Shown here: positions 20,363-29,860 of the stretch, piece after piece
Position numbering within the stretch: position 1 is the first letter of the stretch
Layout of the letters: each line of letters begins with the position of its first letter
Assembly (NCBI RefSeq): GCF_000020365.1
Contig: NC_012108.1
Coordinates: forward strand, 1-64,000
DNA: 64,000 nt
Direction: 5' to 3'
From: Desulforapulum autotrophicum HRM2
GTDB lineage: Bacteria; Desulfobacterota; Desulfobacteria; Desulfobacterales; Desulfobacteraceae
Notes under the pieces: model-generated
The model's database searches: none
What the model saw: the letters and a program-made list of their open reading frames with translations, nothing else
What the model was told of the DNA's origin: nothing
Program-made: the position numbers and the translations under genes

Positions 20363-20436
20363 AGTGTTTGAACGAAAACTAACCCACCTGCCGCTTTGCT
20401 TGCGCCTTGCATCTGGGTAAGTTTTCATCCAAACAC
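20363..20436. repeat. Dispersed palindromic repeat with terminal inverted repeats (copy B, internally deleted)
   Basis: It has the same left end as the copy at 3559 (GTGTTTGAACGAAAACT, 20364-20380) and a matching right end AGTTTTCATCCAAACAC (20420-20436). It shares GCGCCTTGCATCTGG with copy A but lacks the roughly 45-50 bases that contain the internal hairpin. It lies between the IS91-type element and the 1644-aa gene, and could hold part of that gene's upstream region. Confidence 0.7.
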
Positions 20437-20478
20437 GGGTTTTCGGTCGGGCACTATTTATTTAAACGATAGGAGAAA

Positions 20479-23400
20479 ATGAGGATAAAGATAATGACTG
20501 GGAGACAAAACCAAACAGAAACTGTTTTTGTATTTATAGTGTGTTTGTTGCTGCTGTCATTTGGGACAATGGCCCATGCTGTCCAAGCCTCTATTGACGG
20601 TATATATAAAACTGATTTTAACGAAATGTCTCTTCAGATGGACGGAAATCGGATCACTGGAACATATAAGTTTAAAGGCGGTAAAATAGACGGAGTTCTG
20701 CAAGGCAACATATTGACCGGAACGTGGATACAGACCAATGCCAAAGGACGCCTGGAATTTTTTTTCGCCAAAGACTTCTCCTCTTTTTCTGGAAAATGGA
20801 ACTACAATGATGCCACCCCGTCCAAAAAGTGGAACGGCCGGAAGATCGAAAACATATCTGCAAAAATACCCATTATAAAAGATATTGCCTCAGCAAAAAA
20901 AGGCACTCCCATCGTTGAAGGCGTCTATAAAACCGATTTCAGCGAAATGTCTCTTCAGCTGAACGGAAATCGGATCACTGGAACATATAAATATAAAGGC
21001 GGTAAAATAGACGGTGTTCTGCAAGGCAACATATTGACCGGAACATGGATACAGACCAATGCCAAAGGACATCTGAAATTTATTTTCGCCGAAGACTTTT
21101 CCTCTTTTTTAGGAAAATGGAACTATAATGATGCATCCCTATCCAGAGAGTGGAATGGAAATAAAATAGAATCAGATCAGGTCTCAGATTTAACCTTGAC
21201 AGATACGGTACCACTTTCCTCCCCTTCTGAAACGATTTTTGAAAGTAAGACTCAGACCGATGAAAAGACCATTGAAACAGCAGGTGTTGTCGGCAAGCCA
21301 ACAGTGCCGGCAAGTGCGGATGCCATTAATATACAGTCGACGCCGTCAACAAAGGTTCAAATATCGGAAGGCTTAATATCGGAAAAAGAAGAAATGGAGG
21401 CGTTCAGAAAATTGCCGTCGCTGCCACCATTATCCTCCATGCTGACAACAGCGAAAGCCTCACCAATTGCCCCCCGGCTTGATCCGGGTGAATTCAGCAA
21501 ACTCCAGTATCTTGGTGCTGTATCGGCTGTTAAAAAAGCCATGGAAGATCTTTTGGGCCCCATGGCGCCAGCGGCCAAAAAAAAATTTGAAGCCCAGTGG
21601 GCAGCCATTTATGATTTTCCGGCAGATGCCTGCATCACCTACCTGAATGCAGCCTCCCCGATCCTTTGGGAAATTTTATCCCTGAGGGCATCCATGATGA
21701 TGGTTATCCAGGGATATGACAATTTTATCAATCAGGCCCAGATGGCCCGATTTGTCGGCAATCTCGAGGCCTCCCACGAACTGATGCGGCGGGCAGGCCA
21801 AAGTGCTGCTCTGTTAAAATCCCTTGAGCGTAAAATGAATGAGGGGGTTAAAGCCTTTGCAGCTTTGGGTGAGATTCCCGATGTGACGGGGATCAAAGCG
21901 GCAGCAGCCCAAAATTATGCTCGATCAAAAAGCTTGTTAAAAAGCCTGTTAAAACCGGTGGAACTTTCCGGCGAGTATGAGCCGGCCCCATACCAGTCCA
22001 TTCAAAATCCCCTGGACGGAGGCCGCAGTGCCAATCCAGACCATACCATCATCCGGACGGAAAAAGATGATGACTATGACCGGGTCACCTATTTTCAACC
22101 CTTGAAAAGCATGGGGGAAAACCGGGTGGTCATGTATTCCTGTGAAACGAGTAAAGAGGGCGATAAGAGTTCTTTTCTTCAGATGTTTGAACAACAGGAC
22201 AACGGCTCTTTTGTCTATTATTATGGGGGCAGTGCCTTGACCAAGGTGGTGCTGACCATGACAGAAGACGGTTTTCAGAAAACAGAATACACATTGGAAC
22301 CCAAGGATTTCACTGAGGACCACAACGATTTTAGTGAACAAATGGCAGCCTTGATCCGGAAAAACAAGCTCCCAAAGGTTGAGCTGTCATGCGGTGTCCG
22401 CTCCCGGGCCTTTTTGGCCAATTATGTTCAGTATCAAAAGCCTCCCACGGACGACGAATTCAACTGGAATAAATGGGAAAGCCAGCTGAAAAAACATCAA
22501 GAGGAATTTATTGAAGAATTTGAAGGTGAACGCCTGGCCTTTGAAACCCTTGCCCGACAGGTTCAATTTCCTGAGCCTGTTCCGGCCGAAAATATATACT
22601 GGGTGCTGGACCGCATGGAAAAAGTCAACACGGTTCCGGTTAAAAAAGACAGACTGGGTGTTTCTGTGATCGGTCAGGGCATAGAAGCGCAATATATGGA
22701 GATGATGGCCCGTAAGGATGGATTTACGCCCCGCCCCATGATGATGGCCACCAGGGAAACCGACAGCTCTGATACGAAGATTATCAATGTTGATAAACGA
22801 ATCGTTTTTGATGATGCGGACAACAGTAAAACAGTCCGTGATTCACTCACAATTGAAAATAATGTAAGCTGGGATTTACCGGCGCCTGTTATCCCCCAGG
22901 CAGGCGGACGCCTGGAGCTTAAATTTACAGCCACACGGGATGTGACAACCCCTGTAAAATCAGGTATTGTTCCCTCTCCATTTTCGGATATCAAAGCGGG
23001 CCTGTCCCCCCAGGGACTGGATGCCCAGGGACGCTACAAGGGGTATGCAGGAGACGGGGTGGTTGTCGGCCTGCTCAGTGAGCATCTGAACAGCGGTCCA
23101 GGCAAAATAACCCAGAAAAGCGAATTAAGCCTGCCATTGGACAATTTCTTTTCCCAGACTGCGCTCATAGAGCTCAATTGCGGTTCAAACGTTTACAGCA
23201 ACATTATCTCCCTGGCCAATGCAGGTGTTAAGTTTTACTACAAAAGAAAATTCATGAGCCAGGACGAGGCAAAAGCGTTAAGCGAACAGATGGGTGAAAA
23301 TCTTGAAATTATAGCGAAAAAAGATCGGTCTGCCCAGGACGAACGGCAGGCAGACAAAAAAACGGCCCGGGATCTGGACAAAGAAAACCTGGCGGCGCTT

Positions 23401-25413
23401 AAAGAATCCATGGAATTTCATGCCAGCATCATCAAATATGAACAATTAAAGTCCCAGAAGATTGCCCAGGAACTTAACCGGGAAATAGCAGATTTAAAAG
23501 CCCAGGGCGGGGTACCTCAAAAAGGTCAGCAGGAAAGGATTGCTGCGCTTCAGTTCAATATTATTTCTGCCAAATCCAATGCTATTTTTGAACAGGACCG
23601 CATTAACGAGCTTCAAACCGGGACCTTTACAAAAACCGAGACTCCGTTTGACAGCATGTGTCGGGTTCAGTTCAGAAACAACATTGAAAAAAATATCAAA
23701 AAAATAGAATTCATTGAAACCCAGGATGAACTGGCACAAAAATACATTGAATTTCTACCTGAGGCGGACCGTTACCAGGCCAGGAAAATCCTCCACAAAA
23801 TCAGAGATGAATCCCCGGATGATCCGGAAAAATATCAAAAATTGAACGGAGCGTTAAAAAATAAATGGCAGGGATTTGAAGAGGCAAAAATGGCCAAGAT
23901 TGATGAGGACCTGGCATGGAAAGAGGCCCAGGTTGCCGCCATTGAAAATATTAAAACCGGGGCCGATGTCGGTATGCTTGCCTGTAGCATGTTCGGCGGC
24001 CCCCAGGCCCTTGCTCTGACCTACCAGTTTACCACGGGCTGGGCTGAAAAAGACCTGCTCACAGGGGTCAAAAATTCTGTGTCCATGTATTCAGATGCCG
24101 TGGATATTGCCTGGAGTACCTACGACGGATATTGTCAGGATGGCTGGTATGGTGCGGCTAAGGCCGGTGGGATTTCTCTCCTGATGAACAAGGGACTGCC
24201 GTTTCTGGTTGGCAAAATGGGCAAAGGTGGCACGGACCTGGGCGATGCCAAAATAGGTAAAACAGCAGACAGCCTTGCCGATGCCGCCAAAAAAGCAGAT
24301 GCCGTCAAACCAGACATTATTTCAGGCAATCCGAAGTTGGGTAAACCAACCATAGATGATGTTAAAGTCTACAAAGCCGAACTTGAAAATGCGGAACGAC
24401 AGGTCAAGGGATTTGTTACGGACTATCACAACTGGAAAAAAGGGGTAAAGGCCGGGCTGCCCGATGATGAAATCAAGGCCCTTCACAAAAAGATGATCGA
24501 CAGCACAGCCGCCATCAACCAGAACCCTGCAGCCAAAGGGTATTTGAAATACAAAGCTCCACCTGCCACCGGTCGATTTTTTGATAAATCCCTGGATCAG
24601 ATCCACGGGCCGGCACGGCAGCAATATTATCGAACAATGAAAGAGGCCGGGTACAGTGATCACGAGATTTTTGCCATCCGAAACGCAGCAAGCTCCGGCT
24701 CCACTGGCATGGATTTTGATCAGGCATTGAAAGAACAGCCGGACTTTATCCCGTTTAAAAATTCAGACGGCACAACCTCATTAAGGCGAAATGTCTGGCT
24801 GACCAAGAACGGCAAGCCGGTTTCCCGCCACCAATGGCAACTGGATGCCCAGAAGTCCTGGGATGATGCCTATAAGAATGCTTCCAACGGCCACAGCGCC
24901 CCCAGATCCTGGGAAAAAATGACCTCACGGGTTGATCCTGAGGCATACAAGCAGATGGCGGTTCTCAATATCAGCAAGGATTTGTCCAATGTGGATGAAA
25001 TAATGGACAGCCTGGACCCTAAATGGGTAAGACAAATGTCTGATGTCACCATGTTCAAGGCCGGTGAAATGCTCAAGGATAAGAATTTGTCCCGGCTGGC
25101 AGGGGTTAGGGAAGCCTGCAGGGGAACGGCCAAAGATCTTGACGGCAAGTTTCTGCCCTTTATCGATACAAAGCTCAAACAACTTAAAAATATTGAACCG
25201 TCAAAATTGTCACCATCGGACAAACACAATATGCAACGGCTTGAAAAGGCCCTTGAAACATTTACAAAAGTAAAAGATGGCTTCAACGTCATCGGTAAGG
25301 CAGATGTTCCACCTAGCCAATGGGATGATATTATTAAAAAATCCACAGGCGGAAAAGGGATCATGCAGACAGTTCAGGATCTTTCAGATTTGACCCAATC
25401 GTTGTTCATGTAA
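20479..25413 (+). CDS. Very large exported protein of unknown function with duplicated N-terminal domain
   Basis: 1644 aa. AGGAG lies three bases before the ATG; an in-frame ATG at 20494 with GAGG nine bases upstream is an equally good start. A signal peptide (TVFVFIVCLLLLSFGTMAHA) is followed by two near-identical domains of about 82 residues (40-121 and 147-229), each built around EMSLQ, GNRITGTYK, GGKIDGVLQGNILTGTW and FSSF.GKWNYND. After a low-complexity linker come about 1400 residues with helical and coiled-coil parts (about 950-1150). A glycine- and alanine-rich, possibly membrane-active stretch sits near 1165-1250, and a charged C-terminal region follows. I recognise no catalytic motif. 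A secreted or cell-surface role is inference. Confidence 0.85.
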   Translation: MRIKIMTGRQNQTETVFVFIVCLLLLSFGTMAHAVQASIDGIYKTDFNEMSLQMDGNRITGTYKFKGGKIDGVLQGNILTGTWIQTNAKGRLEFFFAKDFSSFSGKWNYNDATPSKKWNGRKIENISAKIPIIKDIASAKKGTPIVEGVYKTDFSEMSLQLNGNRITGTYKYKGGKIDGVLQGNILTGTWIQTNAKGHLKFIFAEDFSSFLGKWNYNDASLSREWNGNKIESDQVSDLTLTDTVPLSSPSETIFESKTQTDEKTIETAGVVGKPTVPASADAINIQSTPSTKVQISEGLISEKEEMEAFRKLPSLPPLSSMLTTAKASPIAPRLDPGEFSKLQYLGAVSAVKKAMEDLLGPMAPAAKKKFEAQWAAIYDFPADACITYLNAASPILWEILSLRASMMMVIQGYDNFINQAQMARFVGNLEASHELMRRAGQSAALLKSLERKMNEGVKAFAALGEIPDVTGIKAAAAQNYARSKSLLKSLLKPVELSGEYEPAPYQSIQNPLDGGRSANPDHTIIRTEKDDDYDRVTYFQPLKSMGENRVVMYSCETSKEGDKSSFLQMFEQQDNGSFVYYYGGSALTKVVLTMTEDGFQKTEYTLEPKDFTEDHNDFSEQMAALIRKNKLPKVELSCGVRSRAFLANYVQYQKPPTDDEFNWNKWESQLKKHQEEFIEEFEGERLAFETLARQVQFPEPVPAENIYWVLDRMEKVNTVPVKKDRLGVSVIGQGIEAQYMEMMARKDGFTPRPMMMATRETDSSDTKIINVDKRIVFDDADNSKTVRDSLTIENNVSWDLPAPVIPQAGGRLELKFTATRDVTTPVKSGIVPSPFSDIKAGLSPQGLDAQGRYKGYAGDGVVVGLLSEHLNSGPGKITQKSELSLPLDNFFSQTALIELNCGSNVYSNIISLANAGVKFYYKRKFMSQDEAKALSEQMGENLEIIAKKDRSAQDERQADKKTARDLDKENLAALKESMEFHASIIKYEQLKSQKIAQELNREIADLKAQGGVPQKGQQERIAALQFNIISAKSNAIFEQDRINELQTGTFTKTETPFDSMCRVQFRNNIEKNIKKIEFIETQDELAQKYIEFLPEADRYQARKILHKIRDESPDDPEKYQKLNGALKNKWQGFEEAKMAKIDEDLAWKEAQVAAIENIKTGADVGMLACSMFGGPQALALTYQFTTGWAEKDLLTGVKNSVSMYSDAVDIAWSTYDGYCQDGWYGAAKAGGISLLMNKGLPFLVGKMGKGGTDLGDAKIGKTADSLADAAKKADAVKPDIISGNPKLGKPTIDDVKVYKAELENAERQVKGFVTDYHNWKKGVKAGLPDDEIKALHKKMIDSTAAINQNPAAKGYLKYKAPPATGRFFDKSLDQIHGPARQQYYRTMKEAGYSDHEIFAIRNAASSGSTGMDFDQALKEQPDFIPFKNSDGTTSLRRNVWLTKNGKPVSRHQWQLDAQKSWDDAYKNASNGHSAPRSWEKMTSRVDPEAYKQMAVLNISKDLSNVDEIMDSLDPKWVRQMSDVTMFKAGEMLKDKNLSRLAGVREACRGTAKDLDGKFLPFIDTKLKQLKNIEPSKLSPSDKHNMQRLEKALETFTKVKDGFNVIGKADVPPSQWDDIIKKSTGGKGIMQTVQDLSDLTQSLFM
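20596..21168 (+). repeat. Direct repeat inside the 1644-aa gene (two copies, about 321 nt apart)
   Basis: The segments 20596-20844 and 20917-21168 are nearly the same at DNA level, for example CGGAAATCGGATCACTGGAA and GCAAGGCAACATATTGACCG in both. Each encodes one copy of the small beta-type domain after the signal peptide. The high identity, including synonymous sites, points to recent duplication or ongoing conversion. Confidence 0.85.
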
Positions 25414-25847
25414 TTGGATTGGATTGGATTGGTTTGATTGCATTAAAACCACAAAGGCTTTATCTTCATTGGCGGTTTTATCGTCCTTCTGGGCATCTTA
25501 GGCCTGTTCATGTTTGGATTTCATATGGTTGCCGCCCATGATCAATATTACCTATCCCTACTGGATCTCAACAGGCCGGCATTTCTTTTTTTACCGTCAG
25601 ACAGTAACCCTTCGTGTGCCGATCTAAAGGCTGGTAATAGTGGACCTTGATTATGATCAAGGTCATCCTTTCCTTGAATGATCCATTAAAAAAATAAAGA
25701 AAATTTATCGTTTATCTGATAAAGAACCTATATCCTGTGAAGTCATATGGGGTATAGGAAAATATTGAACGCAACCAGATTGGTTGGAATATAAAAACTG
25801 GAAAAACAAGCCATGGGTGCTTTTAAAAGATATGGGGAGAGAAAAAA
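25414..25847. other. Intergenic region with a possible small membrane ORF remnant
   Basis: It begins with a short direct repeat (GGATT units, 25414-25435). From 25447 to 25650 one plus-strand frame stays open for 67 codons and encodes a hydrophobic segment (FIGGFIVLLGILGLFMFGFH) followed by a polar tail, but it has no ATG before codon 22 (25510). It may be a gene remnant or a small protein with an unusual start. The last 150 bases before cbiC are AT-rich. I looked for and did not find cobalamin-riboswitch motifs. Confidence 0.35.
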
Positions 25848-26462
25848 ATGAAACCCGGTGAAATAGAAAATTTGAGTTTCAAGATCATTGACAGCGAGGC
25901 TGGCAGCCATAATTTCACCGTCCAGGAGTGGAACATTGTCAGAAGAATGATTCATACGTCGGCTGATTTTGAATATATGAAGAGTGTAAGGTTTCATCCG
26001 GCTGCCGTTGCAGCAGGCATCAAGGCCATACAGGATGGATGTACCATTGTGACCGATACCAACATGGCAAGGGTGGGCATCCGAAAAGGGGAACTTGCCC
26101 TGTTCGGCAATGGGGTCCATTGTTTGATTGCAGATCCGGATGTGTCTGAACGTGCCAAGGCAAACGGGGTGACCCGGGCTTTTGCCGCCATGGACAAGGC
26201 TGCTGAACTTTTTGATAACGGTATTTATGTAATAGGCAATGCACCCACGTCCCTGCTTCGGCTGATGGATCTTATAAAGGATAAAACGCTGACACCGGCC
26301 CTGGTGGTCGGCCTGCCCGTGGGGTTTGTTAATGCAGCTGAATCCAAGGCTGAGCTTATCAATCTTGACATCCCCTTTATCTCCAATGTGGGCAGAAAGG
26401 GTGGGTCCAATGTTGCCGCAAGTGTTGTCAACGCACTTTCCATCATGGCGGCAGAAGAATAA
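25848..26462 (+). CDS. cbiC: Cobalt-precorrin-8 methylmutase
   Basis: 204 aa, full length for CbiC/CobH, which moves a methyl group from C-11 to C-12 to give cobyrinate. Family motifs are IVRRMIHTSADF near the N-terminus (His implicated in catalysis), DGCTIVTDTNMARVGI, VIGNAPTSLLRL and a C-terminal GRKGGSNVAASVVNAL. GGGGAGAG lies a few bases upstream of the ATG. It is the first gene of cbiC-cbiA-cbiD. The set belongs to the anaerobic (Cbi) cobalamin pathway, judging from cbiD downstream. Confidence 0.93.
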   Translation: MKPGEIENLSFKIIDSEAGSHNFTVQEWNIVRRMIHTSADFEYMKSVRFHPAAVAAGIKAIQDGCTIVTDTNMARVGIRKGELALFGNGVHCLIADPDVSERAKANGVTRAFAAMDKAAELFDNGIYVIGNAPTSLLRLMDLIKDKTLTPALVVGLPVGFVNAAESKAELINLDIPFISNVGRKGGSNVAASVVNALSIMAAEE

Positions 26463-26472
26463 GGAGGCTGTT

Positions 26473-27870
26473 ATTAAAGGGTTTGTAATTGCAGGAACCG
26501 GCAGCGGCAGCGGAAAAACCACTATATCCCTTGCCGTGATGGCCTATTTCCAGGAACTTGGACTCAAGGTGGCCCCTTTTAAGGTGGGTCCGGATTTCAT
26601 TGATCCCGGCCACCATTCAGCATTGACGGGCCGCCAATCAAGGAATCTTGATTCGTGGATGCTCCCTAGGGCCTACAACCAGCAGGTATTTTCCAGGGGT
26701 TGCCAGGGGGCGGACATTGCCGTTGTCGAAGGCGTCATGGGGTTGTTTGACGGCTACAGCGGCGTTGACGAATCAGGCTCCACGGCCCAGATGGCCAAGT
26801 GGCTCGACCTTCCTGTGATCCTGGTGGTGGATTCAAGGAGTATGGCAAGAAGCGTTGCCGCCATTGTCCAGGGATTTGAAAATTTTGACAGGGATCTTCG
26901 ATTTGCCGGGGTAATTTTCAGCAAGACCGGAAGCGAGCGCCACTACGAATATCTTAAGGAGGCGGTTGAGGCAAACTGCACCATGCCGTGCCTGGGATTC
27001 ATGCCAAGGAACGATAAAATTGCCATTCCTGAACGTCACCTGGGTCTTGTGACCTCGGAAGACCACGGAATCCAGGCGGAAGTGGTGTCTGAGCTTGTTC
27101 GGATGATCCATGAACACACCCGCCTTGGGGAGATGATCAAGACCCTTCCGGACATTCGTCTTTGCGGGCTTAAAGATGAGGGCATAAAAAACAGGCCCCA
27201 GAAAAAAGTAAGGATCGCCCTAGCAAGGGACCGGGCCTTTTGTTTCTATTATCCTGAAAATATTGAAGCCCTGGAAGCTGCAGGCGCTGAAATCGTCACT
27301 TTTTCTCCCCTTGAAGACAAAAATCTTCCCCAGAACATCCACGGTATTTATTTCGGGGGTGGCTACCCTGAGCTTTTTGCCGATGGGCTTTCTGAAAATA
27401 CCATCCTCATGGACGAAATCGGTCAGCAAAGCCTTGCAGGTATGCCTGTTTATGGGGAATGCGGTGGTTTCATGTACCTTTGTAAAGGCCTGACGGCCAT
27501 GGATGAAGACAAGACGTTTAAAATGGTAGGCTGTTTTCCATTTAAGGTGTCCATGTCCAAAAGGCTTCGATCCCTGGGGTATCGGAAAATTGTTCTGTCC
27601 GAGGATACTTTGGTGGGGAAAAAGGGGGATACCCTCAAGGGCCATGAGTTCCACTATTCGGCCATGGATGAAGACATCCCTGTGCCTGAAGAGATCAGGC
27701 GAGTATACGGTACCTGCCGCCGGGACGGCACCCGAACCTCAACCCAGGGGTTCCAGAAGAACAATACCCTGGGCAGTTATCTTCACATCCATTTTGGCAG
27801 CCTTTCCACGGCTGGGACCTCTTTTGTGGAAAGGTGCTGGCAGTTTAAGAACGGGGATTGCCGACCATGA
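26473..27870 (+). CDS. cbiA: Cobyrinate a,c-diamide synthase, apparent ATT start
   Basis: 465 aa as given. It amidates the a and c side chains of cobyrinate using glutamine and ATP. The N-terminal P-loop-like GTGSGSGKTT and PFKVGPDFIDPGHH are typical, and the C-terminal glutamine amidotransferase domain carries VYGECGGFMYL (nucleophile Cys). No ATG, GTG or TTG lies near the expected N-terminus. The codon giving the family-typical start (M)KGFVIAGT is ATT at 26473, five bases after a perfect AAGGAGG (26461-26467). The open frame upstream lies inside cbiC. The gene ends with ATGA, overlapping the cbiD start. Confidence 0.92.
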   Translation: MKGFVIAGTGSGSGKTTISLAVMAYFQELGLKVAPFKVGPDFIDPGHHSALTGRQSRNLDSWMLPRAYNQQVFSRGCQGADIAVVEGVMGLFDGYSGVDESGSTAQMAKWLDLPVILVVDSRSMARSVAAIVQGFENFDRDLRFAGVIFSKTGSERHYEYLKEAVEANCTMPCLGFMPRNDKIAIPERHLGLVTSEDHGIQAEVVSELVRMIHEHTRLGEMIKTLPDIRLCGLKDEGIKNRPQKKVRIALARDRAFCFYYPENIEALEAAGAEIVTFSPLEDKNLPQNIHGIYFGGGYPELFADGLSENTILMDEIGQQSLAGMPVYGECGGFMYLCKGLTAMDEDKTFKMVGCFPFKVSMSKRLRSLGYRKIVLSEDTLVGKKGDTLKGHEFHYSAMDEDIPVPEEIRRVYGTCRRDGTRTSTQGFQKNNTLGSYLHIHFGSLSTAGTSFVERCWQFKNGDCRP

Positions 27871-28973
27871 CAGAGAAACGGCTGAAACCTGGATTTACAA
27901 CGGGGGCAGCGGCAGCGGCAGCCGCCAGGGCGGCCCTTATGCTGCTTGTTTCGGGCAAGGCCCAAGAGGGTATTGAGATAAGGTTTTTGAACGATGAACG
28001 TTGCCTTATCCCCATTCATAACAGCAAAAAACTTTCTCCTTCCATGGCTGAAAGTGTTGTTGAAAAGGATGCCGGCGATGACCCGGATGTCACCCACAGG
28101 GCTGAAATAGGTGCCAGGGTTTCCATAAAACGCCGGGACAGGGGCGATTCCACCATCACCATCACAGGTGGCAAAGGGGTTGGCGTTGTCACAAAACCGG
28201 GACTTGAGGTGCCAGTGGGCCAACCTGCCATCAATTCCGGGCCCCGAACGATGATCTGTGAGGCGGTCAACGAGGTGCTTGGGGCGTTTAATCTCAGTCA
28301 CATGGATGTAAAGGTTGAAATTGTGGTTCCCATGGGTGAGGAACTGGCAAAAAAAACCTTGAATGCCCGTCTTGGTATCCTGGGCGGGATTTCCATTTTG
28401 GGAACCACGGGTATTGTCCGGCCCATGTCCCACGAGGCCTATATTGCCACCATCCATTCCGGAATCAGCGTGGCCGAGGCCATGGGTGTTGACACCCTTG
28501 TGTTTACCACGGGACGGCGCAGTGAGCGGTTTGCAATGGATCTTTTTCCCGGTTTTTCAGAAGAGGCCTTTGTCCAGATCGGTGATTTTTTCAAGGCGTC
28601 CCTGGACGCGGCAGAGGCCGCATCTGAAATTAAAAAAGTGATCATCACGGTTTTTTTTGGAAAAGCCGTGAAAATGGCCATGGGATTTCCCCACACCCAT
28701 GCCGCCAAATCAGAGCTGACAATGAAGCGGCTTTCCAGGTGGGCCCAGGAACTATACCCCAATGGGACTCTGGCTGAAAACATTGCCGGTTCCAACACGG
28801 CCCGCCATGCCTTTACCTTTATTTTTCCGGACTACCCGGACCTGATTCGCCGGGTGGGAGAGAATATCCAACGTTCGGCCCTTGAATTTTCCCATGGAAA
28901 ATTATTGATCCGTGCTGTTATTTTTGATTTTAACGGTGACATCGTGTTTGATTCAGACACGCCCGGGGCATGA
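27867..28973 (+). CDS. cbiD: Cobalt-precorrin-5B C(1)-methyltransferase
   Basis: 368 aa from ATG 27867, which overlaps the cbiA stop. CbiD is the SAM-dependent C-1 methylating enzyme specific to the anaerobic route to cobalamin. Characteristic features are the N-terminal LKPGFTTGAAAAAAARAAL, GVGVVTKPGLEVPVG, the central LGILGGISILGTTGIVRP and GKAVKMAMGFPHTHAAKSE. It is present in full length and directly followed by nth after three bases. With cbiC and cbiA it forms a partial cobalamin cluster; other steps must be encoded elsewhere. Confidence 0.94.
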   Translation: MTEKRLKPGFTTGAAAAAAARAALMLLVSGKAQEGIEIRFLNDERCLIPIHNSKKLSPSMAESVVEKDAGDDPDVTHRAEIGARVSIKRRDRGDSTITITGGKGVGVVTKPGLEVPVGQPAINSGPRTMICEAVNEVLGAFNLSHMDVKVEIVVPMGEELAKKTLNARLGILGGISILGTTGIVRPMSHEAYIATIHSGISVAEAMGVDTLVFTTGRRSERFAMDLFPGFSEEAFVQIGDFFKASLDAAEAASEIKKVIITVFFGKAVKMAMGFPHTHAAKSELTMKRLSRWAQELYPNGTLAENIAGSNTARHAFTFIFPDYPDLIRRVGENIQRSALEFSHGKLLIRAVIFDFNGDIVFDSDTPGA

Positions 28974-28976
28974 GAC

Positions 28977-29642
28977 ATGGGCATTGATATTGAGAAGTTC
29001 ATTGATATTCTGGCAAAAGAGGTGGCCGATTACAAGGTTCCCATTATTGACCTCATGGGGGCCCAGACCGAGGAACCCTTCCGGATACTTGTGGCAACCA
29101 TTCTATCGGCACGGACCAAGGACGAAACCACGGCCGCTGCATGTAAGAGACTTTTTAAAAAGGCTCCCGATGTAAATGCCCTAGCCGGGCTTTCCAGGCA
29201 GGAGATCAGCGATCTGATCTATCCCGTGGGATTTTACACTTCAAAATCAGGTTATCTTGAACGTCTTCCAAAGGCCATGGAGGCCTTTGATGGAAAGGTG
29301 CCCCAGAATATTGATGACCTGGTGACCCTGCCCGGGGTGGGGCGTAAAACGGCAAATCTTGTGATGTCTGTTGCCTTTAAAAAAGACGCCATCTGTGTGG
29401 ATACCCATGTGCACCGGATCATGAACCTCTGGGAATATGTGGACACCCGAAATCCCCTTGAAACCGAGATGGCCCTTAGGAAAAAACTGCCCCCAAAGCT
29501 GTGGCAGCGTGTAAATGCCATTCTGGTCGCCTTTGGCCAGGGCACCTGCCGGCCCGTGGGCTCCCATTGTGATGTCTGTGTCCTGGAATCCATGTGTCCC
29601 AAAAAAGGGGCAAAGCCCAGAAAAAACATGGCAAAGGCCTGA
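28977..29642 (+). CDS. nth: Endonuclease III (DNA glycosylase/AP lyase)
   Basis: 221 aa. It removes oxidised pyrimidines and cleaves the abasic site. It has the helix-hairpin-helix LPGVGRKTANLV with the catalytic Lys, VDTHVHRI with the catalytic Asp nearby, and the C-terminal 4Fe-4S loop CRPVGSHCDVCVLESMC (C-x6-C-x2-C-x5-C). It sits three bases after cbiD and is probably co-transcribed, although functionally unrelated. A structured repeat follows. Confidence 0.95.
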   Translation: MGIDIEKFIDILAKEVADYKVPIIDLMGAQTEEPFRILVATILSARTKDETTAAACKRLFKKAPDVNALAGLSRQEISDLIYPVGFYTSKSGYLERLPKAMEAFDGKVPQNIDDLVTLPGVGRKTANLVMSVAFKKDAICVDTHVHRIMNLWEYVDTRNPLETEMALRKKLPPKLWQRVNAILVAFGQGTCRPVGSHCDVCVLESMCPKKGAKPRKNMAKA

Positions 29643-29675
29643 TGTCAACGGCAGGTTACAAATCGATATAACCTT

Positions 29676-29838
29676 AGGCCCATGATCGAAATAAAATATT
29701 CCAAAACATGGCGTAGGATTTTAAGTCGTATTCAAGGCACGTTAATGGGAGCATATTGAAATATGTGCCCATTAAGGCAACGAAGAAGACGGCTCAAAAG
29801 ACACGCCATGTGGGAGGTTTTATTTTGATCATGGGCCT
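29676..29838. repeat. Structured palindromic repeat, copy 2
   Basis: A long imperfect inverted repeat. The outer arms are AGGCCCATGATC (29676-29687) with GATCATGGGCCT (29827-29838), then ACATGGCGT with ACGCCATGT. The core is TTAATGGG (29742-29749) with CCCATTAA (29768-29775), around the apex CATATTGAAATATG. It matches the reverse complement of the repeat at 10117-10275 in the apex and in GTATTCAAGGC, while the stem sequences differ in a paired way. It lies between nth and the GH108 gene. Confidence 0.8.
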
Positions 29839-29860
29839 TACCCAACAAAGAGGTCAAAAA

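Noticed and set aside
20228-20428. 66-codon minus-strand frame near the IS91 element end
   Set aside because: It spans a transposon hairpin and the palindromic repeat, with no gene-like features.
25651-25847. Possible cobalamin riboswitch before cbiC
   Set aside because: No recognisable B12-box or family core motif was found; the region is simply AT-rich.
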